A DNA stretch of 64,000 nucleotides, taken from NCBI GenBank assembly GCA_032622095.1, contig CP136064.1, forward strand, positions 212,242,205 to 212,306,204, in the 5' to 3' direction. Below are positions 1 through 10,251 of the stretch, piece after piece. The notes beneath the pieces are model-generated. The model was not told the DNA's origin. It did no database searches and saw nothing but the letters and a program-made list of their open reading frames with translations. Source of the DNA: Siphonodentalium dalli (taxonomy: Eukaryota; Mollusca; Scaphopoda; Gadilida; Siphonodentaliidae). Made by a program: the position numbers and the translations under genes. The stretch's first letter is position 1, and the number at the start of each line of letters is the position of its first letter.

Positions 1-18
1 TCACATGACCTTTCAGCT

Positions 19-24
19 TTTATT
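19..24 (-). terminator. AATAAA polyadenylation signal
   Basis: On the minus strand AATAAA lies 45 bases after the TAA stop of the last coding exon, in a normal place for a short 3' UTR. Such hexamers are common in AT-rich DNA, so support comes only from position. The cleavage site would lie at or just outside the window edge. Confidence 0.45.
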
Positions 25-68
25 GCAGTTCAATGTAATGCTAAGTTTCCACACATATATTGAGAGAG

Positions 69-115
69 TTAATCTTCGCTTGGCGAATTCCTGATTGTGG
101 TCCTCGTAGCTTCGG
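69..115 (-). CDS. Coding exon 13 (terminal), SPFH-like protein
   Basis: Begins after TTTGATTTGAG at 116-117 and completes the Ala codon split from exon 12, then reads EATRTTIRNSPSED and TAA (69-71). The Ala/Glu/Thr/Arg-rich run fits the coiled coil that follows SPFH domains, where AEAxRxxIRNxA-like sequence is usual, but it stops after about 14 residues, much shorter than the usual tail. The acceptor tract is weak. The isoform could be short, or another downstream exon may lie outside the window. Confidence 0.55.
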
Positions 116-480
116 CTCAAATCAAATGAAACCTATTCACAGACTAAAGTATGAGATGCCTCTTTGACATTCTATCAGGACCCGACACTTTCATATGCAG
201 CATCACACTTAAATGCTGCATTCGGACTAATAGCTGTTTGCTGTCTAGCATAATCTTAAGTTCCACTCTCCTGAAAATCCATTGGATAACTCAAAGAGCA
301 AAGCGACAGATAAAAATAGTTTAAAATATCTGAATTAGTGAATGGTTCCTGGAGAAAATAGATCAGTATTATATCATTAAAACGGTTCCACCAATACTAG
401 AGATTAATCAGCAGGAACCAAGTGATAGTCTGTATTTACAAGTTATAGTCTGTTGAATCTTCAACCCTCTTGATATGCTA

Positions 481-601
481 CAGTAATGCTCTAAGTAATC
501 GACTTCTTAACCACAGCAACAAGCCATATTTCCGAATAAATCCTGAAAAGTTACCCATAATTCTGCTGTGGTTAAGAAGTCGATTACTTAGAGCATTATT
601 G
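481..601. repeat. Family D palindromic MITE, copy D1 (short form)
   Basis: CAGTAATGC at one end and its complement GCATTATTG at the other, flanked by TA on both sides, as for Tc1/mariner-like MITEs. About 57 bases per arm pair. This copy has GCTCTAAGTAATCGACTTC on the left and the exact complement on the right, a variant that differs from copies D3 and D6. The central part is deleted compared with 10041-10251. Lies in intron 12. Confidence 0.85.
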
Positions 602-764
602 TAGATCGTGTTATGAATATTCTTTTAGTTTGAAATAGTCTTAGGTTATCTCAGGGTGATATTTTCACATGCGACGTTTCCTGCGCTTTGATGTCGGACT
701 GCATGAAGTCACAGCCCAACGTTCAGTCAAGAATGTTTAGCCACTCTTTATGTTATAAAAAGTT

Positions 765-1407
765 ATCTCTTTACCAAAAACAAACAAGAGGTGTGCACTC
801 GAGCATACCCCCACCGTGGCAAATTCAACCCGCATTATCCGTAAACCCAACAAAAAAGATTTTTAACTTTAAAGAAAAATTCAGACTAATAATATCGATA
901 TGGTGTCACAAGAAGCTTGTACATAAAAAATTATTCAAATTGGTTCATATTTGTTAAAGTTATTTAGTCGGACAGAATTTTCTAAGTCAAAATAAGTCGA
1001 AAATGAAGTGTAATATTACGAAAAACAGTCTGAGCCAATCCCTAGCCGCATCATGTAGAGAGGGTATTGTGAGAAGCATGTATACCAAAAATTATTGAAA
1101 TCGGTTCATATTTGTTAAAGTTATTAAGTCGGACAGAATTTTCTAAGTAAAAATAAGTCGAAAATGAGGCGTAACTTAAAAAAAAAAAAGTCGGACCGAA
1201 CCGCAATTAGCATCATGCGGAGAGGCAGTCCTAAGGAGATTGCATACAAAAATTATTGAAATCGGTTCATAGTTGTTCAAGTTATGAGGTCGGATGAACG
1301 GACGGACGGCTAGATGGACGGTGCGACGGACACACGGAGGCAAAAAGCGTGACGGACGGAGTCAATCCAGTATACCCCCCATTTTCTTCGAAAGTGGGGG
1401 TATAATT
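765..1407 (+). mobile_element. Helentron/pearl-like element P1 with core tandem repeats
   Basis: Two and a half core repeats of about 160 bases, anchored by GGTTCATA words near 940, 1103 and 1263, are followed by an ACGG-rich run (GGACGGACGG, 1296-1365) and a terminal hairpin at 1371-1404, TATACCCCCC against GGGGGTATA. That order, core repeats then ACGG microsatellite then terminal hairpin, matches the bivalve pearl/Helentron-associated non-autonomous elements. The left end is only roughly placed. Lies in intron 12. Confidence 0.65.
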
Positions 1408-1708
1408 ATTGAATATATAGCAACATCCCAATTAGCTGGTTTTTTTTAATTATAGAATTTAAATATGATGTCATCGGAGAGGCCCCATGCACTGCCATTT
1501 TTTCTAAGAATTTTGGGTAACAGGGAATTGAAGGAAAAAACAATGCGAATGAAAACAGTATTAGGCTACACCGCAATAATCATGTCCAGATAAGCTGTAA
1601 TTGACACTTGGGGGGGCGCCTTCGACGCCTGTGTTGCTAAACAAAATTCTTCAGAATAATGGAACTGAGGGTTTATCAGGAAAAAATCTGACGTGATGTT
1701 GTACTTAC

Positions 1709-1796
1709 CTGCATTGTGAAGCTTCAACACTTTTCTCTGACTTTTCTTGTCTACAATGACTTTTTCTTGTATGTGATACTCTCTTTCATATTGAAC
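1709..1796 (-). CDS. Coding exon 12, SPFH-like protein
   Basis: Acceptor ATCTTCAG before 1796, donor GCAG|GTAAGTAC after 1709; 88 bases, phase 0 to phase 1. Encodes residues 443-471, VQYEREYHIQEK then VIVDKKSQRKVLKLHNA. It continues directly from LLD of exon 11 and resembles the amphipathic helix at the end of SPFH domains. Only one frame is open across it. Confidence 0.75.
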
Positions 1797-2432
1797 CTGA
1801 AGATATGAATAAGTATAGCTGTATAATGTAGCAGATACATGCCAGTGAGGCAGGGGCAGATTTGAGGGTACGAGGGAGCTGCAAGTGTCCGTTCACACCC
1901 CCATCTTTGTAAAAAATGTCAACAGTTAGAAATTTTAATTTCATGCATGCAGCAACATAAGTTGGAAATTTCAGACTAGGAATAGGTTTGATCTAATACT
2001 TTGATTTTATAACTAATATTTTAGTGTAAAATATGTCGATATTAGACCAAGAGTAAAATATTTTTTCAAAATTTGGTTAAACTTTTTGACTGGCAGGCCA
2101 TCAATTTGAAAATTTCCCACCACAGAGTTGTATTTTCTGACAGTTGGAAAGTTTGAGATATCAAATGGGAAATTCCATTGACCAACCCAAGAAGACAGTG
2201 CATATAAAGCTTTACAGAGTTGAACATTTTTGTCATCAAGGGGAGATATATTTTTTTCAGTTTTAGTATTCTCGATGATCCCATATATTGGTTTTTCAAT
2301 TTATACGATGTTTCTGAAAAATGGCAAACAAAATTTTGAAATGGCCAAAGAAATTTTCCGGCCAGCGTGAAGCCTGGAGAGGCAGTTGGAAATTAAAATT
2401 TGGATGCCCATAACAAAGACCTTCTAGCTGCA
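1797..2432. other. Intron 11, 3' part, no recognised feature
   Basis: AT-rich, no exon-like frame with good splice sites on either strand. Around 2320-2370 the words AAATGGCCAAAG and GGCCAGCGTGAAG faintly recall the right end of the hAT element at 35589-36564, but no terminal repeat pair or target duplication could be found. Confidence 0.5.
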
Positions 2433-2631
2433 TTAACTCTTCCATGGCTGGAGCTTACTCAGACTGAAATTTTGCAAAAACCCTGTGCCAATGCATTCTC
2501 TTATATATTCGAGTCTCCCATAGGGAGCCTCACATATATATAAGAGAATGCACTTGCCTAACAATATTTACCTTGAATGCACTGGCACAGGGTGTTTAAT
2601 GCTGCACCAGCGCAGCTCATGAAAGGGTTAA
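2433..2631. mobile_element. Family B MITE, copy B1 (TTAA-flanked, piggyBac-like ends)
   Basis: Starts TTAACTCTTCCATGG and ends CATGAAAGGGTTAA, so TTAA bounds a CCCTTTCATGA-like terminal repeat, the pattern of piggyBac-type elements. Inside is the family's hairpin cassette (GCATTCTCTTATATATNCGAG then CTCCCATAGGGAG and the complement). The two ends differ inside the terminal repeat: one carries GCTTACTCAGACTGAAATTTTGC, read in pieces, and the other GCTGCACCAGCGCAGCTC. One of the two cassettes is deleted. Confidence 0.8.
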
Positions 2632-2881
2632 TAAACCAATGAGTGTACTGTATTCCAATATCAAGATTCAGTTGTCATGATTCAACTAGTTTTATTATCT
2701 ACAAAAATTGGAGAACTCAAAGCTCATATATGTAAAAATAGGTATCCAAATTCAAGTCAGAAAGTTCTCAAATGCAAACTCTGGATCAACCTGGGATCAA
2801 CCACTGCTTTCCAGCAGCATTTTGTATGATAACAGATTTTTTCCTGAAAATCCAGCTGGAAAATCAGGTTTTCTCTTGAAT

Positions 2882-3135
2882 CAAGCCTTGAAATAGGGTG
2901 TCTGTCATTTGCAGAATGAGGTCCCCAGAGGGTGAATTTAGTGATGCCACCCCGCATAGTGGGCTAGCATCACCAAATTCATCCTCTGTGAACCTCATTC
3001 TGCTGAGGTGTAAGCAGAATGATGTCCCCAGAGGGTGAATTTGGTGATGCTAGCCCGCTATGCGGGGTAGCATCACTAAATTCACCCTCTGGGGACCTCA
3101 TTCTGCAAATGACAGACACACTATTTGAAGGCTTG
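2882..3135. mobile_element. Family A palindromic MITE, copy A1 (short form)
   Basis: Outer arms CAAGCCTTGAAATAG and CTATTTGAAGGCTTG surround TGTCTGTCATTTGC and CAGAATGAGGTCCCC, and two inner hairpins repeat the sequence GGTGAATTTAGTGATGCTA with its complement. The short form lacks the roughly 180-base spacer of the long form. No coding capacity. Confidence 0.85.
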
Positions 3136-3411
3136 TCTTGAATAGTAGCAACTTTACAAGTGCATCAGTTTAATGTTGTCAGACCTGTTATGCAGGATAT
3201 AAATCTTTACATGTGGTGATAAAAACTGTCTCGACTGATTCATTATTTTGTTATACACAACTAAATAAGAGGCTGATCATGATTGGCAGATGTTTAACCA
3301 TAGCGACTGGAAACCATAGCTTCAACCATAGCGACTGGAAACGAGCAATCTAGAACTGGATATTTCCTGTATACAAAATGTGCAGATCATTGTGAAGAGA
3401 TATTATAAGGC

Positions 3412-3855
3412 TTAACCCTTTCATGACAGGAGCTGCGCTGGTGACCCTGTGCCAATGCATTCTCTTATATATGCGAGTTGACCATAGGTCGCCTCGCATA
3501 TATATAAGAGAATGCATTGACCTAACAATTGTTTATCATATTTTATCCTTTTTTATTACATTCTTTAACAATTTTTACCCCCATTTTTTTTTCAATTTTT
3601 TCTTACATTCTTTTAACAATTTTTATCATTTTTTATTACATTCTATAATAATTTTTATTGTTTTTCTTATATTATTTAACAATTTTATAATATTTGATCA
3701 TTTTTTCTTACATTTTTTAACAATTTTTAGCTTTAAAAAAAAAAAATCCTTACATACTTTAACAATTATAAAAAATAATGTAAAATTTGTTAGGCCAATG
3801 CATTGGCACATGGTTTTCGCAAAAATTCAGGAAGCTCCCATCATGAAAGGCTTAA
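3412..3855. mobile_element. Family B MITE, copy B2
   Basis: Bounded by TTAACCCTTTCATGAC and ATCATGAAAGGCTTAA. Contains one hairpin cassette with the loop variant TTGACCATAGGTCGCC. The rest (about 3540-3780) is a T-rich tract of repeated ACAATTTTTATC-like words that keeps a 150-codon frame open by chance; the encoded peptide is low-complexity Phe/Ile/Asn and is not a gene. Confidence 0.75.
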
Positions 3856-4112
3856 GACCAGAATTCATCCACTAATGCAAAACATCAATATACATGTACA
3901 ACATACGACATGGAATGGGTTGAAGTAGTTAAAACTTTCCAAAACAAACAATACCAAAATACATACGGATAACATCACACATTATAAATAGAGGATATGA
4001 AATGACTGTTTCTAGCATATGAAATTTATGAAACTAGCATTAGAATTTTGGTATAAATTTTGGCAACAGAAAATTTTGGTCCAGCTCCAACCCCGATTCT
4101 TAAACAACTTAC

Positions 4113-4291
4113 ATCAAGTAAAATTTTCTGCATATATCTCTCTGATATTGTTGATGGTACTTCGATAGACAAGAGATTGAAGATCCTGACATCAATATGG
4201 CGACCAGTTGAACATTTGCCCTTCGGTTGACACCAGCTGCATATATCATCTGCACATGTCTTCCTGGTACAACAGGCTGGGCAGCAGTCAC
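4113..4291 (-). CDS. Coding exon 11, SPFH-like protein, Cys-rich insertion
   Basis: Acceptor TTGCTTCAG before 4291, donor TTGAT|GTAAGTTG; 179 bases, phase 1 to phase 0. Encodes residues 384-442. It opens with DCCPACCTRKTCADDICSWC then QPKGKC, eight Cys in 25 residues, and goes on to HIDVRIFNLLSIEVPSTISE, which matches the SPFH strand-helix where prohibitin-type proteins read 'v.v..i.iP..i...'. The Cys block is not part of standard SPFH domains. It could form disulphides if the domain is outside the cell, or bind metal if inside. Confidence 0.8.
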
Positions 4292-4580
4292 CTGAAGCAA
4301 GCAGGACATTGTAAAAACAAGAGGTTACACCATGGGTGCTGGCAGATCTCCACAGTGCCATATTGAAACATAAAGCAAATAAAAGGGAAAATGCAACACC
4401 CAAATCAACACCCAAACCGCTAAAGATATAATGAAGAGATGTGCTGGTTAAAAACAGTAATAGTTAAATTCGGCAAACTTTTGTTGACGAACATTTTTCA
4501 TTGGGTTTTTATATTGCGGATTCCTGGGGACACAAAAACTACGAAAAATTGGACCATGACGAACAAATGTACTTTTTTAG

Positions 4581-5024
4581 CAAGCCTTGAAATAGTGTCT
4601 GTCATTTGCAGAATGAGGTCCCCAGAAGGTGAATTTAGTGGTGCTATCTCGCATAGCAGGCTAGCATCACCAAATTCACCCTCTGGGAACCTCATTCTGC
4701 TTAGGCCTCAACTGCTATGGGAGACCTAGGATCAGATTGAAGTTCCCTAGTAGAATTTGGTGATGTTCACCCATTAGTCACCTCAATTTTGCATTTTAGC
4801 TTTTGCAAATTAGGGGCTATAGAAACTGAACAGAAGGGAAAAAGTAACTAAAAACAATATTAATATGAGACTATAAATACTTCACTGAAGATGAGGCCTA
4901 AGCACAAATGAGGTCCCCAGAAGGTTAATTTGGTAATGCTAGCCCACTTTGCGGTGTAGCATCATTAAATTCACCCTCTGGGGAACTCATTCTGCAAATG
5001 ACAGACACACTATTTCAAGACTTG
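4581..5024. mobile_element. Family A MITE, copy A2 (long form)
   Basis: Ends CAAGCCTTGAAATAG and CTATTTCAAGACTTG; both inner hairpins with CAGAATGAGGTCCCC and its complement are present. The central spacer has the family words TTTCTATAGCCCCTAATTTGC (reverse) and GGTGATGTTCACCCATTAG. Lies in intron 10, 56 bases from the exon 10 donor. Confidence 0.85.
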
Positions 5025-5096
5025 TTTTGTAGTACATAATTTGGCGGTTCACATGAACCCTATCCATTTAGAGTTATTTGTAAAGTTAACTCTTAC

Positions 5097-5275
5097 CTCC
5101 GAGCTGTTTTTTTACAGTTCTGCGGAATGAGTGCTCCAGTTCAAGCCGCTTCAGACGATATTCATTGAGGGTATATTCTATGGCCAAGTTCTTTATTGAT
5201 GCCTCCATCAGGAGCTCGACTGGTTTCTCATAATCAAGCCCAAACTTACCGTACAGAATTCCCAATTCAGGTGGC
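5097..5275 (-). CDS. Coding exon 10, SPFH-like protein
   Basis: Acceptor TTCATTTTAG before 5275, donor CGGAG|GTAAGAG; 179 bases, phase 2 to phase 1. Residues 324-382 include PPELGILYGKFGLDYEKPV, ELLMEASIKNLAIEYTLNEY and RLKRLELEHSFRRTVKKQLG. The pattern 'lY..fG..y..pv..l...a...l.....t..e.r..R..le......' is that of the SPFH domain between its central sheet and the last strand. Good codon-by-codon reading; no stop in frame. Confidence 0.85.
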
Positions 5276-5432
5276 CTAAAATGAAAACCATTCATCCAAC
5301 ATGCTAATAAATGTATAAAACAGATTAAGGACACAAGGATATGAAATGCGGGGGTGTCAATATGGCACTCATTTAGCTATACTAAGTTTCCCCAATATAT
5401 TTCCAAAATCAGATAAGTACTTTGCTAGAAAC

Positions 5433-5831
5433 CAGGCCTGAGTATAATAGTGGGCTATCATCACCAAACTCACCCTCTTGGGACTCAATCTGCATGGCCT
5501 CATCTGCTATGGGAGACATAGACTCAGATTGAAGTTCTCATTACTCAAATGGTGATATTGTGATGTACACCCATTGGGAACCTCGATTATATAATGTGTC
5601 GTCTGCCTATTTGGGGATATAGGAGAAACTAAACTAATAAAGAAATAGAATCTATGTGAAGAAGTTTCTATACAAATTTGATAATAAAGAATCTTTCCAG
5701 AGATGGTGAGGCCTAAGCAGAATGAGGTCCACAGAGGGTGAATTTAGTGATGCTAGTGTGGGCTAGCATCACTAAATTCACCCTCTGGGGACCTCATTCT
5801 GCAAACAACAGGCACCTTATTCTCAGGCCTG
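5433..5831. mobile_element. Family A MITE, copy A3 (long, worn)
   Basis: Left end CAGGCCTGAGTATAATAG, right end TTATTCTCAGGCCTG, a private pairing of end bases. Right inner hairpin is intact (5720-5810); the left is truncated to GGGCTATCATCACC and after. Lies in intron 9. Confidence 0.75.
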
Positions 5832-5940
5832 CTAGAAACAATTGTGGATTGGGAACAAAAACCTTGCAATCATTGCATCCTGCTGAAGATCAGTCAACTG
5901 AAATCAACTAGGGTGAATAGACAGTCTTATGATTAAATTA

Positions 5941-6110
5941 TATATAGAGGATCTCCAATGAGTTATGTTGGGATATAAGATTTTATGGAATGAGTTTGAT
6001 CAGTTTGATTCACAACGAGTCATAGACGAGTTGTGAATCAAATTTATCAAACAAGTTTTATAAAATCTTTTATCCCAACATAACAAGTTGAAGATCTTTT
6101 ATATCACATG
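5941..6110. mobile_element. Family E palindrome, copy E1
   Basis: Outer words TATATAGAGGATCTC and AGATCTTTTATATCACATG enclose a near-perfect palindrome (GTTATGTTGGGATA with its complement TATCCCAACATAAC, then GATTCACAACGAGTC with GACGAGTTGTGAATC). The interior bears no similarity to copies E2 and E3, although the outer words do. Confidence 0.7.
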
Positions 6111-6526
6111 AAAAAAAAACTATAACTTTATGACCTTTTAAGAAATCAAAATCTGAAAAATACATACATGCACGGCATTGACTGAGATGCTTCACAACCG
6201 TATATTTGAGTATTGCGTGCTCTGACTGGCGATGAAAAATATAGTCCCCTTTTTTTGCCTCTTTGTTTTTGTGGCTATTTTTGTTAGTGCATCGAAGTGG
6301 GACAAGAATTTAACTTTAATGAACAAAGCAATCATTTTGCAATGCCTGGTGTTGGGTCTCATGCACAGCTTTTTGAAATAGTATTAATCCGCGTGGTAAT
6401 TTTATCCCGCGAAGCACGCGCCTACTCATCACTATAAGATATAAGGCATGAGATATAAAGATATATGTTATGGCTTTTTTAATGATATAATATGGGCTTC
6501 ATGTGATATATTAAGTATTTTGAATT

Positions 6527-6780
6527 CAAGCCTTGAAATATTGTGTCTGTCATTTGCAGAATGAGGTCCCCAGAGGGTGAATTTAGTGATGCTACCCCGC
6601 ATAGCGGGCTAGCATCACCAAATTCACCCTCTGGGGACCTCATTCTGCTTACACATCAGCAGAATGAGGTTCCCAGAGGGTGAATTTGGTGATGCTAGCC
6701 CGCTATGCGGGGTAGCATCACTAAATTCACCCTCTGGGGACCTCATTCTGCAAATGACAGACACACTATTTCAAGGCTTG
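6527..6780. mobile_element. Family A MITE, copy A4, 16 bases inside intron 9
   Basis: Nearly identical to A1 in reverse-symmetric layout: CAAGCCTTGAAATA at the left and TATTTCAAGGCTTG at the right, two hairpins, short form. Its right end stops 16 bases from the last base of exon 9, so it was inserted just after the splice donor without destroying it. Confidence 0.85.
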
Positions 6781-6796
6781 TTTGAATTTAACTTAC

Positions 6797-6993
6797 TTGA
6801 TGAAGTACTGTATGTTAACATTGATCGTTAATGGTAGTTCATCAGCTGTAGCTATGTGCAGTGACAGATCAACATTATGCGCTGTGCCGTTAAAGCGGAT
6901 AAACTCCGCTTCAGGCCCCTGACAGTAAGCACCATGATAAAATGTTCTGTCTCTGTTCACGGAATTTGTCCATTTGTTTTTTTCTAAGGCAAT
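6797..6993 (-). CDS. Coding exon 9, SPFH-like protein, start of the domain
   Basis: Acceptor CTTTTAG before 6993, donor ATCAA|GTAAGTT; 197 bases, phase 0 to phase 2. Residues 258-322: IALEKNKWTNSVNRDRTFYH, then GAYCQGPEAEFIRF, NGTAHNVDLSLHIATADELP and LTINVNIQYFI. The GxYxxGPxxxFIxF signature followed by a 'lp..v...iqY.i' strand is the N-terminal half of SPFH domains. NGT at 292-294 is an N-glycosylation sequon. A second possible AG lies 9 bases inside the exon but would break the phase. Confidence 0.83.
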
Positions 6994-7189
6994 CTAAAAG
7001 GTAGATTAAGAAGAGATAAGAAATATAAATTGAGAGGCTATATACACAGAACAACATAAGTGTGTTAATGTGTATGTCGATGCGGCAAATAATGTTCAAA
7101 TTTATGCACAATTTACTATTTGTGTAGCCAAACCAGGTTTTAGTGAAGTATGTACACCAAGTTCTATGTGATATTATATTTAAAGGTAC

Positions 7190-7406
7190 TCAATCCGATT
7201 AAGCACCCCTAAATTACTATTTCTTTGGCTTCGGGGCAGACTAAATTAGTGTCCCAAATCTCGAGAAATTAACGAACTTCAAAAATCGATATCTGATCAC
7301 TCTGAGCTTTGATGTGTGGGTTCCTCGACTCGAATCAAATATTTTTTACCCCCGAAGCCAAAGAAATAGTAATTTAGGGGTGCTTAATCGGATTGAGAAC
7401 CTTTAA
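7190..7406. mobile_element. Family F MITE, copy F1
   Basis: Terminal inverted repeats of about 55 bases, beginning TTAAAGGTACTCAATCCG and containing GCACCCCTAAATTACTAT and TTTCTTTGGCTTCGGGG; the right arm is the complement. The 100-base centre includes AAAAATCGATATCTGATCAC. A second copy is at 58758-59130. Confidence 0.85.
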
Positions 7407-7475
7407 TTGTTCAACATATGATTGTATAAGTCAATAACAATAAATAAATAAATTTACACACAACATACATATACA

Positions 7476-9395
7476 GGTAATATTCTGAGTCTGAGTCTGG
7501 CGTATGCTCTTTCAAATACATTTTTGTTGCTATTTTGGCTTCTTTCAGGATTACTTTAGTTGGTTCAAACTTATGAACACATTTGAGGGAGTCAGAGTTC
7601 AACTCAGATAATCAAAAAGGCTCTTTCACTGTTGGCATTACAGTTCGGTATTGTTAAAACAGCCCTAATGACATCTCCCAAGTTTGGAACTTGAGAATGT
7701 GTCAAGCAACAGTCTTTAATTATACTATATTTAGCAAATGTGTATCTCTACGGTCCTGTTCCTCGTTATAAGTATTTTGCACTTGAATAGTCAATGGTTT
7801 CGTCGCATAGTTCAACAAACTTTTCATGAGAAATAATAGAATCTTTTTGCTAGCCAAACTATTGAATTGGGGCCAATGTCCATTCTGTGCTCTCTTTAGG
7901 ATTTAATATCTTCAAGTCAGATAAAACATTTTCTTTGAAAGGAATTTTTTTATCAATTTGCTGACAAACACACAAAAAAACCGATGAACGTCCTTGTACA
8001 ATTTAGTTAGCACAGTGGCGCATTCTTCGTTGTCAGCAATGCACTCATGTATGACAATGCCGTCAGCTATAATATCATTCCCAATTGTTTGTCGGCAATA
8101 TTAAACGGAACTTTTGTGATGTTGTCACATGCATTGATCAATTTTGTTTTGACAACTTTTCCGAGAAATGTCTGTAAGAGCTGCCTCATTTCACTCAGAA
8201 TGAACCCAATCATGGATTCATCAGACTGGAAAAAATATTGAATTAATTGGTTGGGTGCAGAATATATTGTAAGATTTTAACTGCATCGAGGGATTATTGA
8301 GGCCCTTGTCTGAATCATCATGGCTATCAAAATAGCTGAGAAGCGATGGCAACTGCTGATTTACTCAACCAACATATCCCTATAAACTCAACCACCTGGT
8401 CTTAGAATTTTCATGGGCACAACATCAGTAAACTCCATAAACTTTTTGTATTCTTCCTTCCATTTCGAACTATTTTTGTAATTAGAATATATATTTGTGA
8501 GTAAATCTTCCAACTGGCATGAATAATGATTTAACAACAAACAGGTTAACCAATTGGGCACATCCAATTTCGAGAGTATTTGGTAGTACATTATACTTGT
8601 TTTATTCTAGGAAGAACGGAGTTGTTCTTTTCCATCACAGTACTGCAATTATCACTGCTAAATGGAACAGCATTTTCGCATCGAAGTTCATGACTGCTGA
8701 GGGTCTTGTCAACAGTATTGATATTTATCTCTCCAGTCCCAATGCTGCAAATTGGCATGTCCAAAAATTGGGTAACAGATTTCCCTTGTTTCTCATCAGT
8801 GATTCACAAAAGAATTACCAGTTGCTTCTCAGACCCACAGTCATTGGATTCATCAATAAGAAAAGAAAATTTCTGCTTTGAATAATGTTGAAGGATGGCG
8901 TCGTTGAGTGTAGGAGCTATCGCACGCTTCGTTATCATTGTGGTTTTCATTCAACCACACAAGTAATTCTGAACAATGTTACTGTCTAGGTATATTTTTC
9001 TCTGAAGTTTAGTGAAGTGGTCGGCAATAAAAAACTGCAAATTGTGTTCAGCAATGAAATTTGAGAAAAAAACTTCTGCATTCAGTGTTTGTTGAGAAAC
9101 TGTCAGCTCAAGGAGCTGTGAAGAAACTTTTTACTGAAGAATGAGTTTTGTTGATTTTCACTTGGTTCTCATGTTGCGTAATTTTACTGCGTTTTGTCAG
9201 GTCATTCTATCAGGCAAGAGTTATACAAACATGGACATTGCAGAGCGTACAATATCTGAATGAAACACCATGATCATTCTGTCTTGCCCATGGAATTTCA
9301 ACTTTCCAAACATCCAGAAATTTAGAATCGTAGGAACATTTTTTACTTGAACTCTCTGATGCGGTTTCCTATTCCAATTTTTACGTTTTGGGGTT
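7476..9395 (-). pseudogene. Decayed BED-finger/hAT-type transposase gene in intron 8
   Basis: Read on the minus strand in shifting frames. From 9395 downward: DSKFLDVWKVEIPWARQND then FRYCTLCNV (a BED-type zinc finger), SFFTAP, FIAEHNLQFFIADHFTKLQ, KTTMITKRAIAPTLNDAIL, and FSFLIDESNDCGSEKQLVIL at about 8880-8815, the hAT DE[ST]xD block. Further down come KFMEFTDVVPMKILR, QLLQTFLGKVV, and near the end LKCVHKFEPTKVILKEAKIA (7575-7510). Several stops and frameshifts break the frame, and the expected TRWLS after KILR is lost. Known: this protein type is abundant in molluscs and fish, as hAT transposases or domesticated relatives. No terminal repeats found. Not functional. Confidence 0.85.
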
Positions 9396-10040
9396 GAAGA
9401 TATTTTGTAAACAATAGCATTTAATTGTTATTCAGTATCGAAAATGGAACTTTTAATCTGCATTGACAGTGGTTAGGTTCTATATTGTTCATCGTTTTAA
9501 AGCGAGTTCATAATAAATAAATACAACTTAAACTTTTTTTAAAGGTTTACACCCCTTAAGTTTGTATTGATTCCCTGCAGTATCGCTTGATCAATGGTGT
9601 CCACAGTCCAGCGGGCATCGTATTTACTTTAATATCTCAAGTTGCTCTAATTAACACCAGTTAGGTAATGGCAGTTCGCTTGGAATTGATTTCATCGACA
9701 GACATTTCTTTGTATTTAGAGTACTCAGCAAGCTTATGCCTAAGGGAGGATTAAATTGTGAGATTTGCATCCACGATCGTGAGTGCGGGAGATGGGGTGT
9801 GAAATCACGAGTATCACACCAAAATCGTGAGAGTTAAACATGTCTGACAGTTGCTCATTTTGACTATTAGTAAATAATACCAGTGGAAGATTGGGGTGAT
9901 TTATACATGCTATAATATTGCAACAAAAAAACTGTGCTTGTAACTGAGTGAAAATTAGCCGAAAATTGGGAGCTTCATCATAATGATTTTTAAAAAGTTT
10001 ATAGGATAAATACAACTCAGAAAGACAAAAGCAATACATA
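9396..10040. other. Intron 8 stretch without recognised feature
   Basis: AT-rich; no long clean frame, no terminal repeat pair found. May include the eroded left part of the hAT-type element just downstream. Confidence 0.5.
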
Positions 10041-10251
10041 CAGTAATGCCCTAATTATTGACTCCTTAACCATAGCAGAATTATGGGTAACTTTTCAAGA
10101 TTTAGTCGGAAATATGGCTTGTTGCCATTCATTGGAAATCTCTCAGTGAGAGCTTTCCGATGAATGGCAACAAGTCATATTTCCGACTAAATCCTGAAAG
10201 TTACCCATAATTCTGCTGTGGTTAAGGAGTCGATTATTTAGGGCATTACTG
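10041..10251. repeat. Family D palindromic MITE, copy D2 (full length)
   Basis: CAGTAATGCCCTAA at left and TTTAGGGCATTACTG at right, with TA on both sides. Arms are about 100 bases and nearly perfect complements, meeting in CTCTCAGTGAGAG. Consensus body words: GCAGAATTATGGGTAAC, GGATTTAGTCGGAAATATGG, CTTGTTGCCATTCATCGG. Confidence 0.9.

Noticed and set aside
2882-3135. CRISPR-like repeated hairpins
   Set aside because: Dispersed eukaryotic MITEs; no regular spacers or cas genes.
3423-3875. 150-codon plus-strand frame rich in Phe, Ile and Asn
   Set aside because: It is the T-rich filler of family B copy B2 and the hairpin cassette; no splice or domain signals.
4026-4415. 129-codon minus-strand frame taken as a gene by itself
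   Set aside because: Only 4113-4291 has splice sites and domain similarity; the rest is intron read-through around exon 11.
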